A stretch of DNA of 64,000 nucleotides, taken from Cotesia glomerata (taxonomy: Eukaryota; Arthropoda; Insecta; Hymenoptera; Braconidae). The stretch is taken from contig NC_058158.1 in assembly GCF_020080835.1 (NCBI RefSeq), forward strand, positions 30,956,305-31,020,304, in the 5' to 3' direction. The translations under genes were made by a program, and so were the position numbers. Shown here in pieces: positions 54,409 through 64,000 of this stretch. Under the pieces are notes generated by a model. That model was given only the letters and a program-made list of their open reading frames with translations. It ran no database searches and was not told the DNA's origin. The first letter of the stretch is position 1. Every line of letters begins with the position of its first letter.

Positions 54409-56468
54409 TATAAGAAAAAAGTGTTGCCTGTATAACGTAAAGTAGAGATTACGATGTTAGAGGTGGTTGACTTTAATTTCACGGGGCGCGGGTCTTTGGT
54501 TACGCTTCGTACACAATCTACCTAAGCATTGTGGCTCCATATACAAGTACTTGTTCGTATGCATACATACATAAAGATATAGATATATACATGTACTGCG
54601 TTCAAATATGTCAAAAGAGAAGGACTAGACGGTGAAAGAAAGAAAAAGACAGAGCGTGTGTTTGAGAGAGACAGACGTAGGCAACTGTGCGTCAGTTAAA
54701 ATTGTACGGCAGACTCTAGTGTCGCGCAATAAACTCAAGTGATAAATGACACGGCTCTTGCTGCATAATTCATGCTAACTAAAACAATTTAGGTGGATTA
54801 ATTTGAAAGCCACTTAAAGACGAGCGTGCAGTCGATAGTCGTGATAGTCGATCGGGTTGATTGGTGCCAGTAAATCGATTGCCGAGATCGACTGCTCGAT
54901 AGACATATACATATGGGTACGGGTATGGATGGCTATACGAATAGGGATAGGGATGTATGTGAGTTGTGAGTGCATGTGCGATATCACGAGAAGATCCTGG
55001 TACAGTAGTGATCAATGGTATGTCGTCCAACCGTGGCTAAATAATTAGCTGTCCCTGTCGCGAAGCTGTGCCGTTTATAGACAGAGTCACCCTGTGTGCA
55101 GATAACGACTCCTACAGCATACCACTCAGAGGACAGAGCAACACTATTCCGCTTACATTATTTAGTCAACTCCTCATTGTGGATTTTTACTTTAATTTCA
55201 ATTTTAATTCATATTATTTTCTTACACTTAGTCTTGTTCTTGTTCTTGTTCTTATTTGCACGGTTAGTTGGAATTTATTTTGTGAAGCAGGCTAGACTGC
55301 TAATTAATATAATGATAGTTTGTCAACGGGTTCAGTGTAGACGGAAGAGCATTAAGTGTAATATAAGAGTTTTTAAGAGAGTGAATCAGCAACAGCAGCA
55401 GCGTAAGAATATTATAATAACTCGTGAATGTGTGGCTTAATTCAATTTGTAGATGGTTGGTTGGTTAAAGTTTTGGTTGGGTTAATAAATAAAATTAGTT
55501 GATAGCCAATTTCGTTGGAGCTAAGTGTCGTTGTCGAGGAATAAAAGTATAATAAATGTATATACAGCTATGAATAGACAAGAAGTTGGGTTCGTGAAGA
55601 ATAACTCGAGAGGGTCTAGTGAAATATATTTGGTTGGCTCTTCCGAGAAGCATTTCGTTTGTGCAGAAATAATAATAATGAAAAAAAAAGGACTAACGAG
55701 TTGGCTGGCTGAGAGAACAAGAGAGTAAGAGAAGAAAAAGAAAGGGAAGATAAAGATAATATAAAGAAAAAGGAATAGAAAGAAAAGGATATTCATCGCG
55801 CGAAATGTTCTCTTGTCGGAGACTATAGGGGACGTTTATGCGAGCCTGTTCACCAGTCATTTGGTTTAACGGCCGTACCCGAATATTTTCGATGGGGTTC
55901 CTTCGTTCACGTTTTGCCCTTTCTTGCTCTTTCGCATTCCTCCGTGGTATTGTTTAAGTACAAGAGAAAAAGAGACCCGGAGAACTTGAGCTCGGTGGAT
56001 GATGATGAGGACGACAACAACAACCAAACAACCGGCAAATATAACGCCGGACGTTGTTGTATTCTTCGAGTATGAGCATGTGTTGCTGAGAAGTACACGA
56101 GTGAGCGTGTATAATAATGGATAATAATAAAAGAAAGAAAAAAAGGATAAAGAAAAAGCTAGTGTAGGGTGTAAGAGAATTTTAGTGTTTACGAGAAAAG
56201 AAGGCGTCACACACGTCCACAATATTCAAGGCAATATTCTCGTTCGCCACGGATAGAAGGTTTGCCTTATAGAAACCGTTTCGTCGCGATTGCCTACGGC
56301 GATTACCTCTTTCGATTTTTCTTAAACCACACACACTACACTCACGCTCACTTTTTTTCATTCCACTTCAACTTTCTCACGTCTACGGCGGAACGGTATT
56401 GGTCTTGTGTATTGTAACACCCTCACTGCCAGGTTGAAGCATATCCCTAGTGCAGAACTCGTTGACAA

Positions 56469-56770
56469 CCCGAGTAAAAACGGAATTCCGCCGCACCACC
56501 GCCGCAACACCACTGCACGGCTTTTTAAGCGCCGCACCACCGCTGCATTACAGCCGTGACAATTTTGATTATTTTACGTGCCGCATCACCGCCGTGACAA
56601 GTAAAGAATTTATCTATTCGCCGCACTACCGCCGCACCAACGCCGAGACAAGTGAATGAATTTCTATTCGCCGCACCACCGCCGCACCACAGCTGTGACG
56701 CGCCCGGGTAAAAATAAAATTATTAATTTTTACGAAAAAATAATAAATTTCGTTCGACCGCCGCACCATA
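56469..56770. repeat. Array of CCGCACCACCGCCGC-type units
   Basis: GC-rich units built on GCCGCACCACCGCCGCAC alternate with AT-rich spacers. Units begin near 56491, 56531, 56580, 56620, 56670 and 56760, with spacings of 40-50 bp in the central part. Several end in GCCGTGAC, GCCGAGAC or GCTGTGAC. The array starts with CCCGAGTAAAAA (56469-56480), which is the same terminus as the adjoining inverted-repeat element. This suggests that the units are nested or truncated copies of that element's end. Reverse copies lie at 57217-57235 and 57290-57310. Confidence 0.75.
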
Positions 56771-56846
56771 CCGCTGTTTGATGGTATATATATTGAAATA
56801 AAATATTTGTTGATCATTCAAATAGCTTAACTAAATTTTTTTAGTT

Positions 56847-56922
56847 AACTATGGCTTGCAGCGCAGTTGGCAATGTTCGAGACTTCCATGCAGACGATCC
56901 AGGTTCGAATCCCATCACAGTT
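56847..56922 (+). pseudogene. tRNA-derived Pol III unit
   Basis: A 76-nt segment with exact cloverleaf spacing. The acceptor AACTATG/CACAGTT pairs at six of seven positions, and the D-stem TTGC/GCAA pairs fully. The anticodon stem keeps three of five pairs counting a G-U, and the T-stem only two of five. The B box GGTTCGAATCC at 56902-56912 is perfect, and the A box region CAGCGCAGTTGG is one base off consensus at its start. The loop would place ACT at the anticodon, with G rather than U at position 33. The decayed stems argue for a tRNA-derived element part and not a working tRNA, but the intact internal promoter could still drive Pol III. Confidence 0.5.
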
Positions 56923-56925
56923 CAA

Positions 56926-56930
56926 TTTTT
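56926..56930 (+). terminator. Pol III-type T5 terminator
   Basis: Five T residues begin three bases after the tRNA-like segment. This matches what is expected to end a Pol III transcript and parallels the T6 after the tRNA-like unit at 22477-22552. Confidence 0.5.
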
Positions 56931-58053
56931 AAAATTCTTTCAGAGTATTTCGATAGGCGTACCGCTTCTGTGCAACCCGAGGACGAAATTAAAAATCTAC
57001 ATCAACAATACGACTAAAAAAATCAATAATCTCGCGGTGCTTTGGCCTGATTTAAAAAAAATTTTTTTTTTTTAATATTAGACATTTGATTAAAAGGAGG
57101 TTGATCAATAGGTCTTACATTAATATTTCTAGTCGCATTATTTGTTAATTAATTATTGCGTGATAAATTAATTATGATACTATTTTTTGTAAAATTGTAG
57201 GTATGACTTAGCATTGGTGCGGCGGTGGTGCGGCGATGCTAGTGTGAGTAAATTTTTAGCGTGCGGCGTAATAATCCGCCAAACGGCGATCGTGCGGCGG
57301 TGGTGCGGCGGTCGAACGAAATTTATTATTTTTCCTTAAAAAATAATAATTTCATTTTTACTCGGGAATATCGACGGAACATTTATGAAAAGCTCAAGTC
57401 AAAAACTCGAGGCAGAATTTTCACCACTCGATCTATATTTTTCATTTGTTCTTTTTTCTTAAATTTTATTACATTAGACTTAATATTTCTTTTTAATCTT
57501 CCGACAGAAAAGAGTTACCCGATTGAATAATGTGTCATTATTATATTTAAAAGTTTTTATCTCTTTCACCTCTCGAATTTATTCACCAGATTAGCCATCC
57601 TGGTAATTTCGATCTTTCATAAATCGCAGTACCGTAAATTCACCAGAGCCTTCTTTTTTTTTATTCATTTTTTAATCTTGCTTTCACGGTTTGATAAAAA
57701 AATAAAAACAGCAAAGAGGAGAGAGGCAGGCAGATTAAGAACATTAAGGGAAGAGAGAAAGAGTAAGAAGAGTTAAAGCTGTGTGAGATACGCTTAAACT
57801 TAACTTGTTTCTTTTCCACCCACACCATTCCACTTTCACTCATTCCCTTCGCCTTGGACCGCTACTCCCGAATCTTCTTATCCGCCTCATTTTATTGTAG
57901 GAGCTTATAAAAAAGTGCATTGGTCAGAGGCGGGCTAAAAAACTGCGCTACGTTGGAGACCTGAGAGCAGAATGAGGGTGAACAAGGAACCAACTGAGTG
58001 ACCGGGTGAACGAGAGAGATAAACAGTAAATATATACATGTAGAGGTACATAC

Positions 58054-58057
<4 letters not shown>

Positions 58058-58128
<71 letters not shown>
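58058..58128. repeat. (AT)n microsatellite
   Basis: A pure 71-bp AT dinucleotide run, the longest of the three in the window. It creates Tyr-Ile repeats in two minus-strand frames. Confidence 0.97.
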
Positions 58129-58133
<5 letters not shown>

Positions 58134-60740
58134 CAAAAAGGATAAGAATAAAACGGGCAGATAAAAGGAGCGCGGGAAGGGGACCGCCCGACTGAGAGGA
58201 GTCTGTGAGAACTGAAACCAGTCTCGCAGAGTGGATCCTTACTCCTTACTCCGATGTTCCTTCGGGTCTTCCAAAGTTCTGAGCTCGACAGTTTTCTTTG
58301 TGCTGCTGTTAGTTTGAGAATTCGCGATATAACGGGTGGCCCAACCAAAGAGCGTCCACTCGATTTAAAACATTCAATTAAATCAATATACGACACGGTG
58401 TACTAACTTACTATTAGTTTATTTGATATCTCTGCTACCATTCAACATCTCTATTATGTATATAAAATCTATCAAATACAATGTCTACGATTACCCCCTA
58501 CCCTTCTTATTTATCGACCAAAATTAAAATTTTATCTCGTCTCGCGTAATGTCATCAGAATTTTCTATTCTCACCGAAGGCTTTGATGTTTTATTTTTAT
58601 ATTTATTTATTTAACTTTTTTTGCCGATAGCGACTGAACTGGAGCAGGGGGCATAGCCAAAAGCCTGACTCACAAACGCGAGAGTAGGAACACACAATAT
58701 TGCGGATCAATAAACCTCAATAAAGTCAATTTCTGTCACGAAGCATCTGAATACGGAAATTTTGTATTCTATCGGCTAGGCAAGCCGGCTGGGCAGGGAT
58801 CGTGCTCCGAATACAGATTAAGTACATTTTATACTGTACTCTGTATATATCTTGTCTGCAAGTACTCTGCACTCGCATGCGCACCCTTGTGCGTTAATGT
58901 ATTTCTACATATATCTATGAAATAAAATATATTTTATGTATGAAGATGTTGCTGTATGTGTGTAACAGAAATATGCGGGAGTCGGCTAACTGACTGTATG
59001 CAATGCCAGAAAAGTTACAAATCAGTCTTTCCACTATTTTTCAACCAGTTCTTTCTATCCTCTCTCTTTCTCAGCACATTACACACACGCTCTCATGTAA
59101 ATAAAGTGAAATAAAATAAAATAGATCTATATATTTAAAAACACAAAAAGCGAGTAGAAGTTATATATTACATTACGGAGCGAAGTGTTGAAAAATAAAA
59201 CCAAGCAGAACTCAAAGTTTCCAGTTTCTTTACGACAAGCGTGTGTGATCGTCTTAAAATTTTTCACTCATTACTCTATTCACCGTCTAAAAATATTTAC
59301 TTCACTCCTGCATTTATTCTGTAAATATTTAAAATTACTAAAAACATTTTATTATCATTATTTTCGGCTTTTTTTTTTTTTTTTTTTAAAACATTTTTTG
59401 ATAAAACCTAGAAAAAACGGTTAAGCGATTTAATCATTGAATATTCTTTGCATGTGTACGCGGAGCTTTCATCATATTTGATATCGAATATCCACAAAAG
59501 AGAAAGTCATTCCTTGTTTTGAACAAAATCGAACCCGCGTGAGTGAGCGTGCAGCTTTATAGATATCTATCGATGGTCCCTTGTACCGAGACTTCGATAA
59601 ACCTCAATGGAAATACTCCCATCGACGATAAATCGCAGTGCATACATGCATACATATTTATATCTATATATAATAACATTTTATACACATATAAATCTAT
59701 ATATGATACGTATAGTGTGTATATGTATATGTTGTACTATATACATCCATTTATAAATGACCATGTAGAATGTTGAATGTATGAACCCTTTACTTGGAAG
59801 CAAAGAGATCAAGAGGCATCGTATCGGAGTTTGGTATAGATATGCATTGCCATAGACACCGATACCCCAAGAAATATGAAGATAAAGAGAGATGTGGACA
59901 AACCGATAAAACGACTTATACCATCAATATACCGAAATTCAATTCTATTCTATTAGAATATATTCACTTATCCACGTCTCTATCTCTGTAGATACCTATA
60001 TCAGTTGATTCGAGTCGAGGTAAGGTGGTGGTACACTTCTGTTCGGATAACATTACGTTTTTTTAGCACAATACAGTGGTATAGTGTGGTAGTATGGTGC
60101 ACCGGTGTAGTGTGCGGTAGCCCTCAAAATACCGTCGAGGGTAAAAATATCTGAATGGTATAATATATACATCAGCATGTGATGGAAAAAAGCGGAAGCT
60201 TTTATGAAATTTCTATATTAAACCGTAAATCTACGGCATACTGCTCGGGAAGCCCTAATATTATTATCAGCTTACTGTTCTGTTTTTCCTCTTCTTATCT
60301 CTTATTTTGTAAATTACCCTCTATTGGACTAAATAAATAACTAAATAGAGCCAGTAGAGTAATTAATTACCGTGTTTGTTCGAGAAACTTAAAAGTGAAT
60401 GACTTAAATGATTAAATAAATAAAAGAACAGAAAAAAGGGCTTAACTTAACACGCGAATTTCATATATGACTCGAATATAAATTCAAAAGTGGGAAGGGG
60501 ATCATTGGATCAAAAGATGAATCATCGACGTGTAAAACAGAATGGAAGCGGAAGTCGTGCAGGCATAACACGAGGGAACACGCCCGGAGATTTACGATTG
60601 GCTGGACACCGCCGAAACCCGGGCCCTTGTCGAGTCTCAAGGGCAGGATTCCTTGGAGAAAAAATAAGGGCGGCATAGTCAACTACTAGCAGGCAATTCG
60701 GTAAAAAAGGGGTTGCTCTGGAGGCAGAGGGCAAACTGAG

Positions 60741-60829
60741 TATAATGATAACAATGATAATAAAAATCGTAATAATAATAATAACAATAGTAGTAATGAT
60801 AATGATAATGATAATAGTAATAAAAAAAA
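60741..60829. repeat. ATAATG/AAT compound microsatellite
   Basis: A mixture of AATGAT, AATAAT and AGTAGT triplet-phase units, ending in an A9 run. It is imperfect and therefore probably old. Confidence 0.85.
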
Positions 60830-63742
60830 AGCATAACTGACGCGAAATGGAGTAGAGCGAGGATGAAAGAGAATGCAAAGGGCCGGCTCGGGAGTCACTG
60901 AAGGCGGATGGCGGATGCCGACTAGGAGGGAGCAAAAGAATAAGAAGGCAACTGGAAACATGAGGACTGAGAGAAATGGAAGTAATAGCAGCTAATGTGC
61001 TCTCATTCTTTGCAATTTCGATGGCATCGTGCACAGCAAATCGTTTATTTGCTCTTTCTCTTTTCAATTTCTTTATCATTATTTTTTTTTCTAAATCTTT
61101 ACCTTCGCCCTCAACCTTGCGCCTTTTTTCACCCTATCTTTCTTTTAATACCCGATGAAATTTCAGCGTAATGGTTTCATCGTGACGAGATTACGGAGGT
61201 TATTAAATTTTCTTAAAATCTCCGTTTGAGATAAACCTCGCGTGATGCTATGACGGACTAAGAATTTAAAAGAAAAATACGCTGAGGAAATAAAAGATAA
61301 AGAATATGAGGGTTTAAGTTGTGGTGAAAATTCTGGTTGTACTAAGCATTACCTATCACATTTTCGGTATCTTTATCTTTACCTAATATTATCATTTTAT
61401 TTATTTATTAATTTCACCGAAAAATTAAGACTTTAGTACTCAAAAAATTTAACAGTTTAGTTTTAAAAATCTAGAATCAATAAATGATCAAAGATCTTAT
61501 TGCAATCGTCTATCTTTTGGAAATAACAAATGTAAGAGCGTGTAGACGTGTATGTATATAAATGAGCGTAAATAATACGTATAATGTATCCAGTGACTAA
61601 CGTAACCACGACGATCCCCAGGACTAACTTAACCCCCACTTTATCGACTCACGTCCGCTCTCTATCAATTTATTTTTCTCTTCGGAGCGGTGGACCGCGT
61701 AACAAGCAACGTAAATCAATCGAGACCCTGGTACTGCGGCTCTTCTACCACCGTAAACTCTCTTCAGCTTCAGCATCAACGTACCTCGTTCTTATTCTCG
61801 TTCTCGCTTAACTTTACTCTTTCTCGCTTTATTTGTTTATTTCTTTTACCCGTTCGCTTGCTCTACATCTGAGAACCTCTTTACCTCCTTTTCTATTTCT
61901 CGTCCTCTCGGTGCACAACACACACAACTTTGCAAACTGACGAGTATTCGCTTAGTAAATATATGAACCAGTACACTGATGTAGATGATAGTAGTAGTAG
62001 TAGCAGTAGTAGGAATAGAAGAAGTACAAGTATCAGGGATGGATCCTGGTGTTGGTAAGACCCTGGGCAGGCTTCAACGTAAAGACGAGTAGACTGTTAT
62101 ACTGTGTCGCTTCGAAGCCGTAAAAACCAAGGGAGCAGAGAGATCCTTTAAAAAGCGAAAATCGCCATTACGACTTCAGTACCGAGCTAAGTTATTTTTT
62201 ATTTTTACCACCGAAAGCTTGACGTTCTTCAATTTTATTCAGTACAGTTTTATTCAACTCCCTTTGAAGATGTTCCTTCCCTAAACCTCACCATACGTAC
62301 TTATTCCTCTATAGGCATTCTTGATGCGACAATAAATGACATAAATTTCCACATACATTTAAAACGTGTGTCAAATCTCTCAATACGTCCTTCAAGTCAT
62401 GGTAAAAGAATATCATGGTAAAACCTTTAACGAATGTAATTTTTAAACAACGAGTACCTTTAGAGGACGTCAAATGTATGAAAGTATAAGCATATATTAT
62501 TTCAATTGCCTGAGCGAATTTCATGAATAAAAATGATTAAAATTTTATTGCAAACAAAATTGCAGTTGTTTTAGAAATAAATATGATATATGTATTATTA
62601 AGTACATAGATTATGTATGTATATTTATGAATTTATATGCAGGATAAAAAAGTAAATTATACAAGTGTCATTTAAAGTTTCTTATGATATGATATTATAT
62701 TGTACTATACGTACGGCATGTAATGCAATCACGGTTAAAAAATGGCGAAGAAATATTATATAGGATGATGATGAAGAAGAAAAATGAAAAGTTTGTTAAA
62801 CATCTCTGGACTTAATTCTTTCGCATTTATCTTTATCTTTTTCTCTCTCGCACTCCAATTTCTGGAACGTCAACGACAATCTTTTTTTTTCTATTTTATT
62901 TTTATTCTTTTTCCACTCAACTTTTACTTCCAACTCTTCATCCGGGAAATTTCAATAGGACAGAGTAATTTTCTACAATTCGTTAAAGTAGAATTATAAA
63001 AATAATTTTTAAAAAAATTACACAGTTATTACCTTAGCTTCTTATCATCAGTAAGCTGCAAACGTATCAATGGAGGAATTAAAATTAAACTCGGAAGGGG
63101 AAATCAATAATATAAAAAAAAAAAAAAAATAAAAAATATGTGTAAGTGGTGAAAAAAAGCAGTAGGGTCTTGGTATTTGGTATTCTTGGCTGGTAGTCGC
63201 GTCAGCTCACTCGAAAATCGAAAGAGGAAGGAGATCTGTCGGATGATGGTGAAGAATATACCGAGTACCCTGGGAGCCAAGTGAAAGACATCTGTGCGGA
63301 TTCTCTTTCTGCTCCCGCGAGGGTGCTGATGGTTAAAGTAAAACGCTAAGAACGCACGGACGAATTCATGGAATCGCGATTTAATCGTATAATTTCCGGT
63401 ACACCACCCATGAATCGAATCAATCGCTTCTTTGAAGGTGTACGGCGTACGCTCCTCCATTATATGATATAGATACCACCAGCATTAAAAGGATGAAAGT
63501 TGAGTTAAGAGGAAACCAGAAATACAATAATTCGATTGTCGAATAAGAAAGAATCATTCTACAGCCCGGATACATCAATTTCGCTGGCTTACACTCATTT
63601 TGGTGCCTAAGATTTTAGACCTGATTTTGGGTATATTTTGTGAGCTCATACAAGAAAACTAGTCATATTTTTCATATCAGCTCTTGTTCATGAGAAAGAA
63701 GAAAAATACATATTTAAAAAAAAATATTAATTTATTTGGAAA

Positions 63743-64000
63743 TTATACATTAAGAAAATTTTTTTTGAGTGATTTTCTTGAATGAGATTGTCCTGGATAA
63801 TCACGCATAATTCCCCAGCAATAATCAGCCATCATATGGATATCCCATCTGCCTTGGTATCTGTGCTCCATTGTTTTTATATCCTGGTGGAAGCGTTCAC
63901 CTTGTTCTTCACTAACATCTCCTAAATTATGTTCAAAATGATCGATGTGATTATGCAGGTAGTGCACTTTCAAGCTCATATTACAGCCTAAATTTTTGAA
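63743..64000 (-). CDS. C-terminal end of a repeated, element-like protein (partial)
   Basis: The minus-strand frame is open from the window edge (FKNLGCN precedes the first Met) to a TAA at 63743-63745, giving 85 codons; the N-terminal part lies beyond 64000. Recognisable blocks in order are LHNHIDHF, LGDVSEEQGERFHQDI, RYQGRWDIHMMADYCW and a basic tail. I recall this set from a multi-copy family of uncharacterised proteins in insects and cnidarians that are usually treated as mobile-element derived. No catalytic function is known to me. The acidic/His-rich GERFHQD and the RYQG-W-DYCW blocks look conserved, and the frame is intact here. AATAAA lies at 63731-63736 on the minus strand, a few bases after the stop, and could be its polyadenylation signal. 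Confidence 0.7.
   Translation of the reverse strand, partial: FKNLGCNMSLKVHYLHNHIDHFEHNLGDVSEEQGERFHQDIKTMEHRYQGRWDIHMMADYCWGIMRDYPGQSHSRKSLKKNFLNV

Larger units (their letters stand above)
45501..56468. other. Noncoding region, no gene recognised
   Basis: Contains an A25 run at 46848-46872, a (CAA)n run at 48399-48426, an A20 run at 54389-54408 and a GGGTAT/GGGATA-type imperfect repeat near 54913-54955. A GC-richer block at 49070-49260 is described separately. Frames up to 118 residues are low in complexity and unrecognised. The 53200-54200 interval is especially AT-rich. Confidence 0.5.
56703..57366. mobile_element. Inverted-repeat element carrying a tRNA-like unit
   Basis: The left arm (56703-56768) and right arm (57301-57366) match as inverted repeats at 61 of 66 positions without gaps. 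The termini are CCCGGGTAAAAAT and, on the other strand, CCCGAGTAAAAAT. Each arm runs from this terminus through an AT-rich stretch to GTTCGACCGCCGCACCA. The interior (about 530 bp) has a tRNA-like segment but no transposase frame. No target duplication is evident at either possible left boundary (56469 or 56703). It shares no sequence with the element at 22218-22828. The class is not assigned. Confidence 0.75.
57367..63742. other. Noncoding region, no gene recognised
   Basis: Contains the (TA)n run at 58058-58128, a T19 run near 59369-59387, GTGTAGTG-type imperfect repeats near 60070-60120, an ATAATG compound repeat at 60741-60829 and an AGT/AGC triplet run near 61989-62012. The longest frame in the window (185 residues, minus strand, 60522-61079) reads Ile/Ser runs through the compound repeat and is not credible. 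The 118-residue minus-strand frame at 63104-63460 is unrecognised. Confidence 0.5.

Noticed and set aside
54913..54955. GGGTAC/GGGTAT/GGGATA stretch as telomere-like repeat
   Set aside because: The units are irregular and do not match the insect TTAGG repeat in any phase.
57935..58396. 153-residue minus-strand frame
   Set aside because: Held open by the (TA)n microsatellite (Tyr-Ile repeats); the ends show no recognisable domain.
59524..59545. AATCGAACCCGC as a minus-strand tRNA B box
   Set aside because: No matching A box or stems could be placed at tRNA distance.
60522..61079. 185-residue minus-strand frame, the longest in the window
   Set aside because: Its centre is an Ile/Thr run translated from the ATAATG compound repeat, and the rest is Ser/Leu/Pro-rich with no motif.
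63281..63302. TGAAAGACAT resembling the start of miR-71
   Set aside because: The match ends after ten bases, and no matching hairpin arm was seen.
63104..63460. 118-residue minus-strand frame
   Set aside because: The first half looks protein-like but is unrecognised, and the end is poly-Phe from an A/T run. Not part of the partial gene at the window edge, which ends at 63743.

Overview
This is a eukaryotic, AT-rich, gene-poor window, most likely from an insect; my best guess is a hymenopteran, possibly a parasitoid wasp. The reasons are the base composition, abundant simple repeats, the absence of any long or bacterial-style ORF in 64 kb, tRNA-derived repeats, and a partial protein at the right edge whose motif set I recall from repeated arthropod proteins. 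The species is inference. No complete protein-coding gene can be supported. Almost every open frame is a short chance frame, many running through microsatellites, so the window is probably intergenic DNA or one very long intron.

Layout. 1-2535: unremarkable single-copy-looking DNA. 2536-3270: a (TG)n run joined to a composite interspersed repeat, made of four diverged copies of a ~50 bp module (two in each orientation) followed by three evenly spaced GAGCTC-N3-GAGCTC/AAGCTC units. 3271-22217: noncoding DNA with one 64-bp (TA)n run, a nested hairpin at 14086-14159, a weak promoter-like stretch near 11.9-12.16 kb and a small cluster of ATCGTGAT words near 16.1 kb. 22218-22828: the most striking object, two perfectly matching 190-bp inverted arms around a 225-bp loop that carries a tRNA-like Pol III unit, with a possible TTA duplication at the edges. 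22829-56468: long noncoding stretch with microsatellites and several moderately GC-rich blocks containing homeodomain-type words that could be enhancers. 56469-57366: a second, unrelated inverted-repeat element (66-bp arms, 61/66 matching) that again encloses a tRNA-like unit and is preceded by an array of CCGCACCACCGCCGC-type units. 57367-63742: noncoding, with a 71-bp (TA)n run and an ATAATG-type compound repeat. 63743-64000: the C-terminal end of a minus-strand protein that runs off the window.

The main candidate for something undescribed is the recurrence, in two unrelated sequence families, of the same architecture: long inverted arms, then an internal tRNA-shaped segment with A and B boxes, then a T-run terminator. 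This suggests non-autonomous, hairpin-forming elements that carry or captured a Pol III unit. Copy number, expression and small-RNA output cannot be judged from one window.
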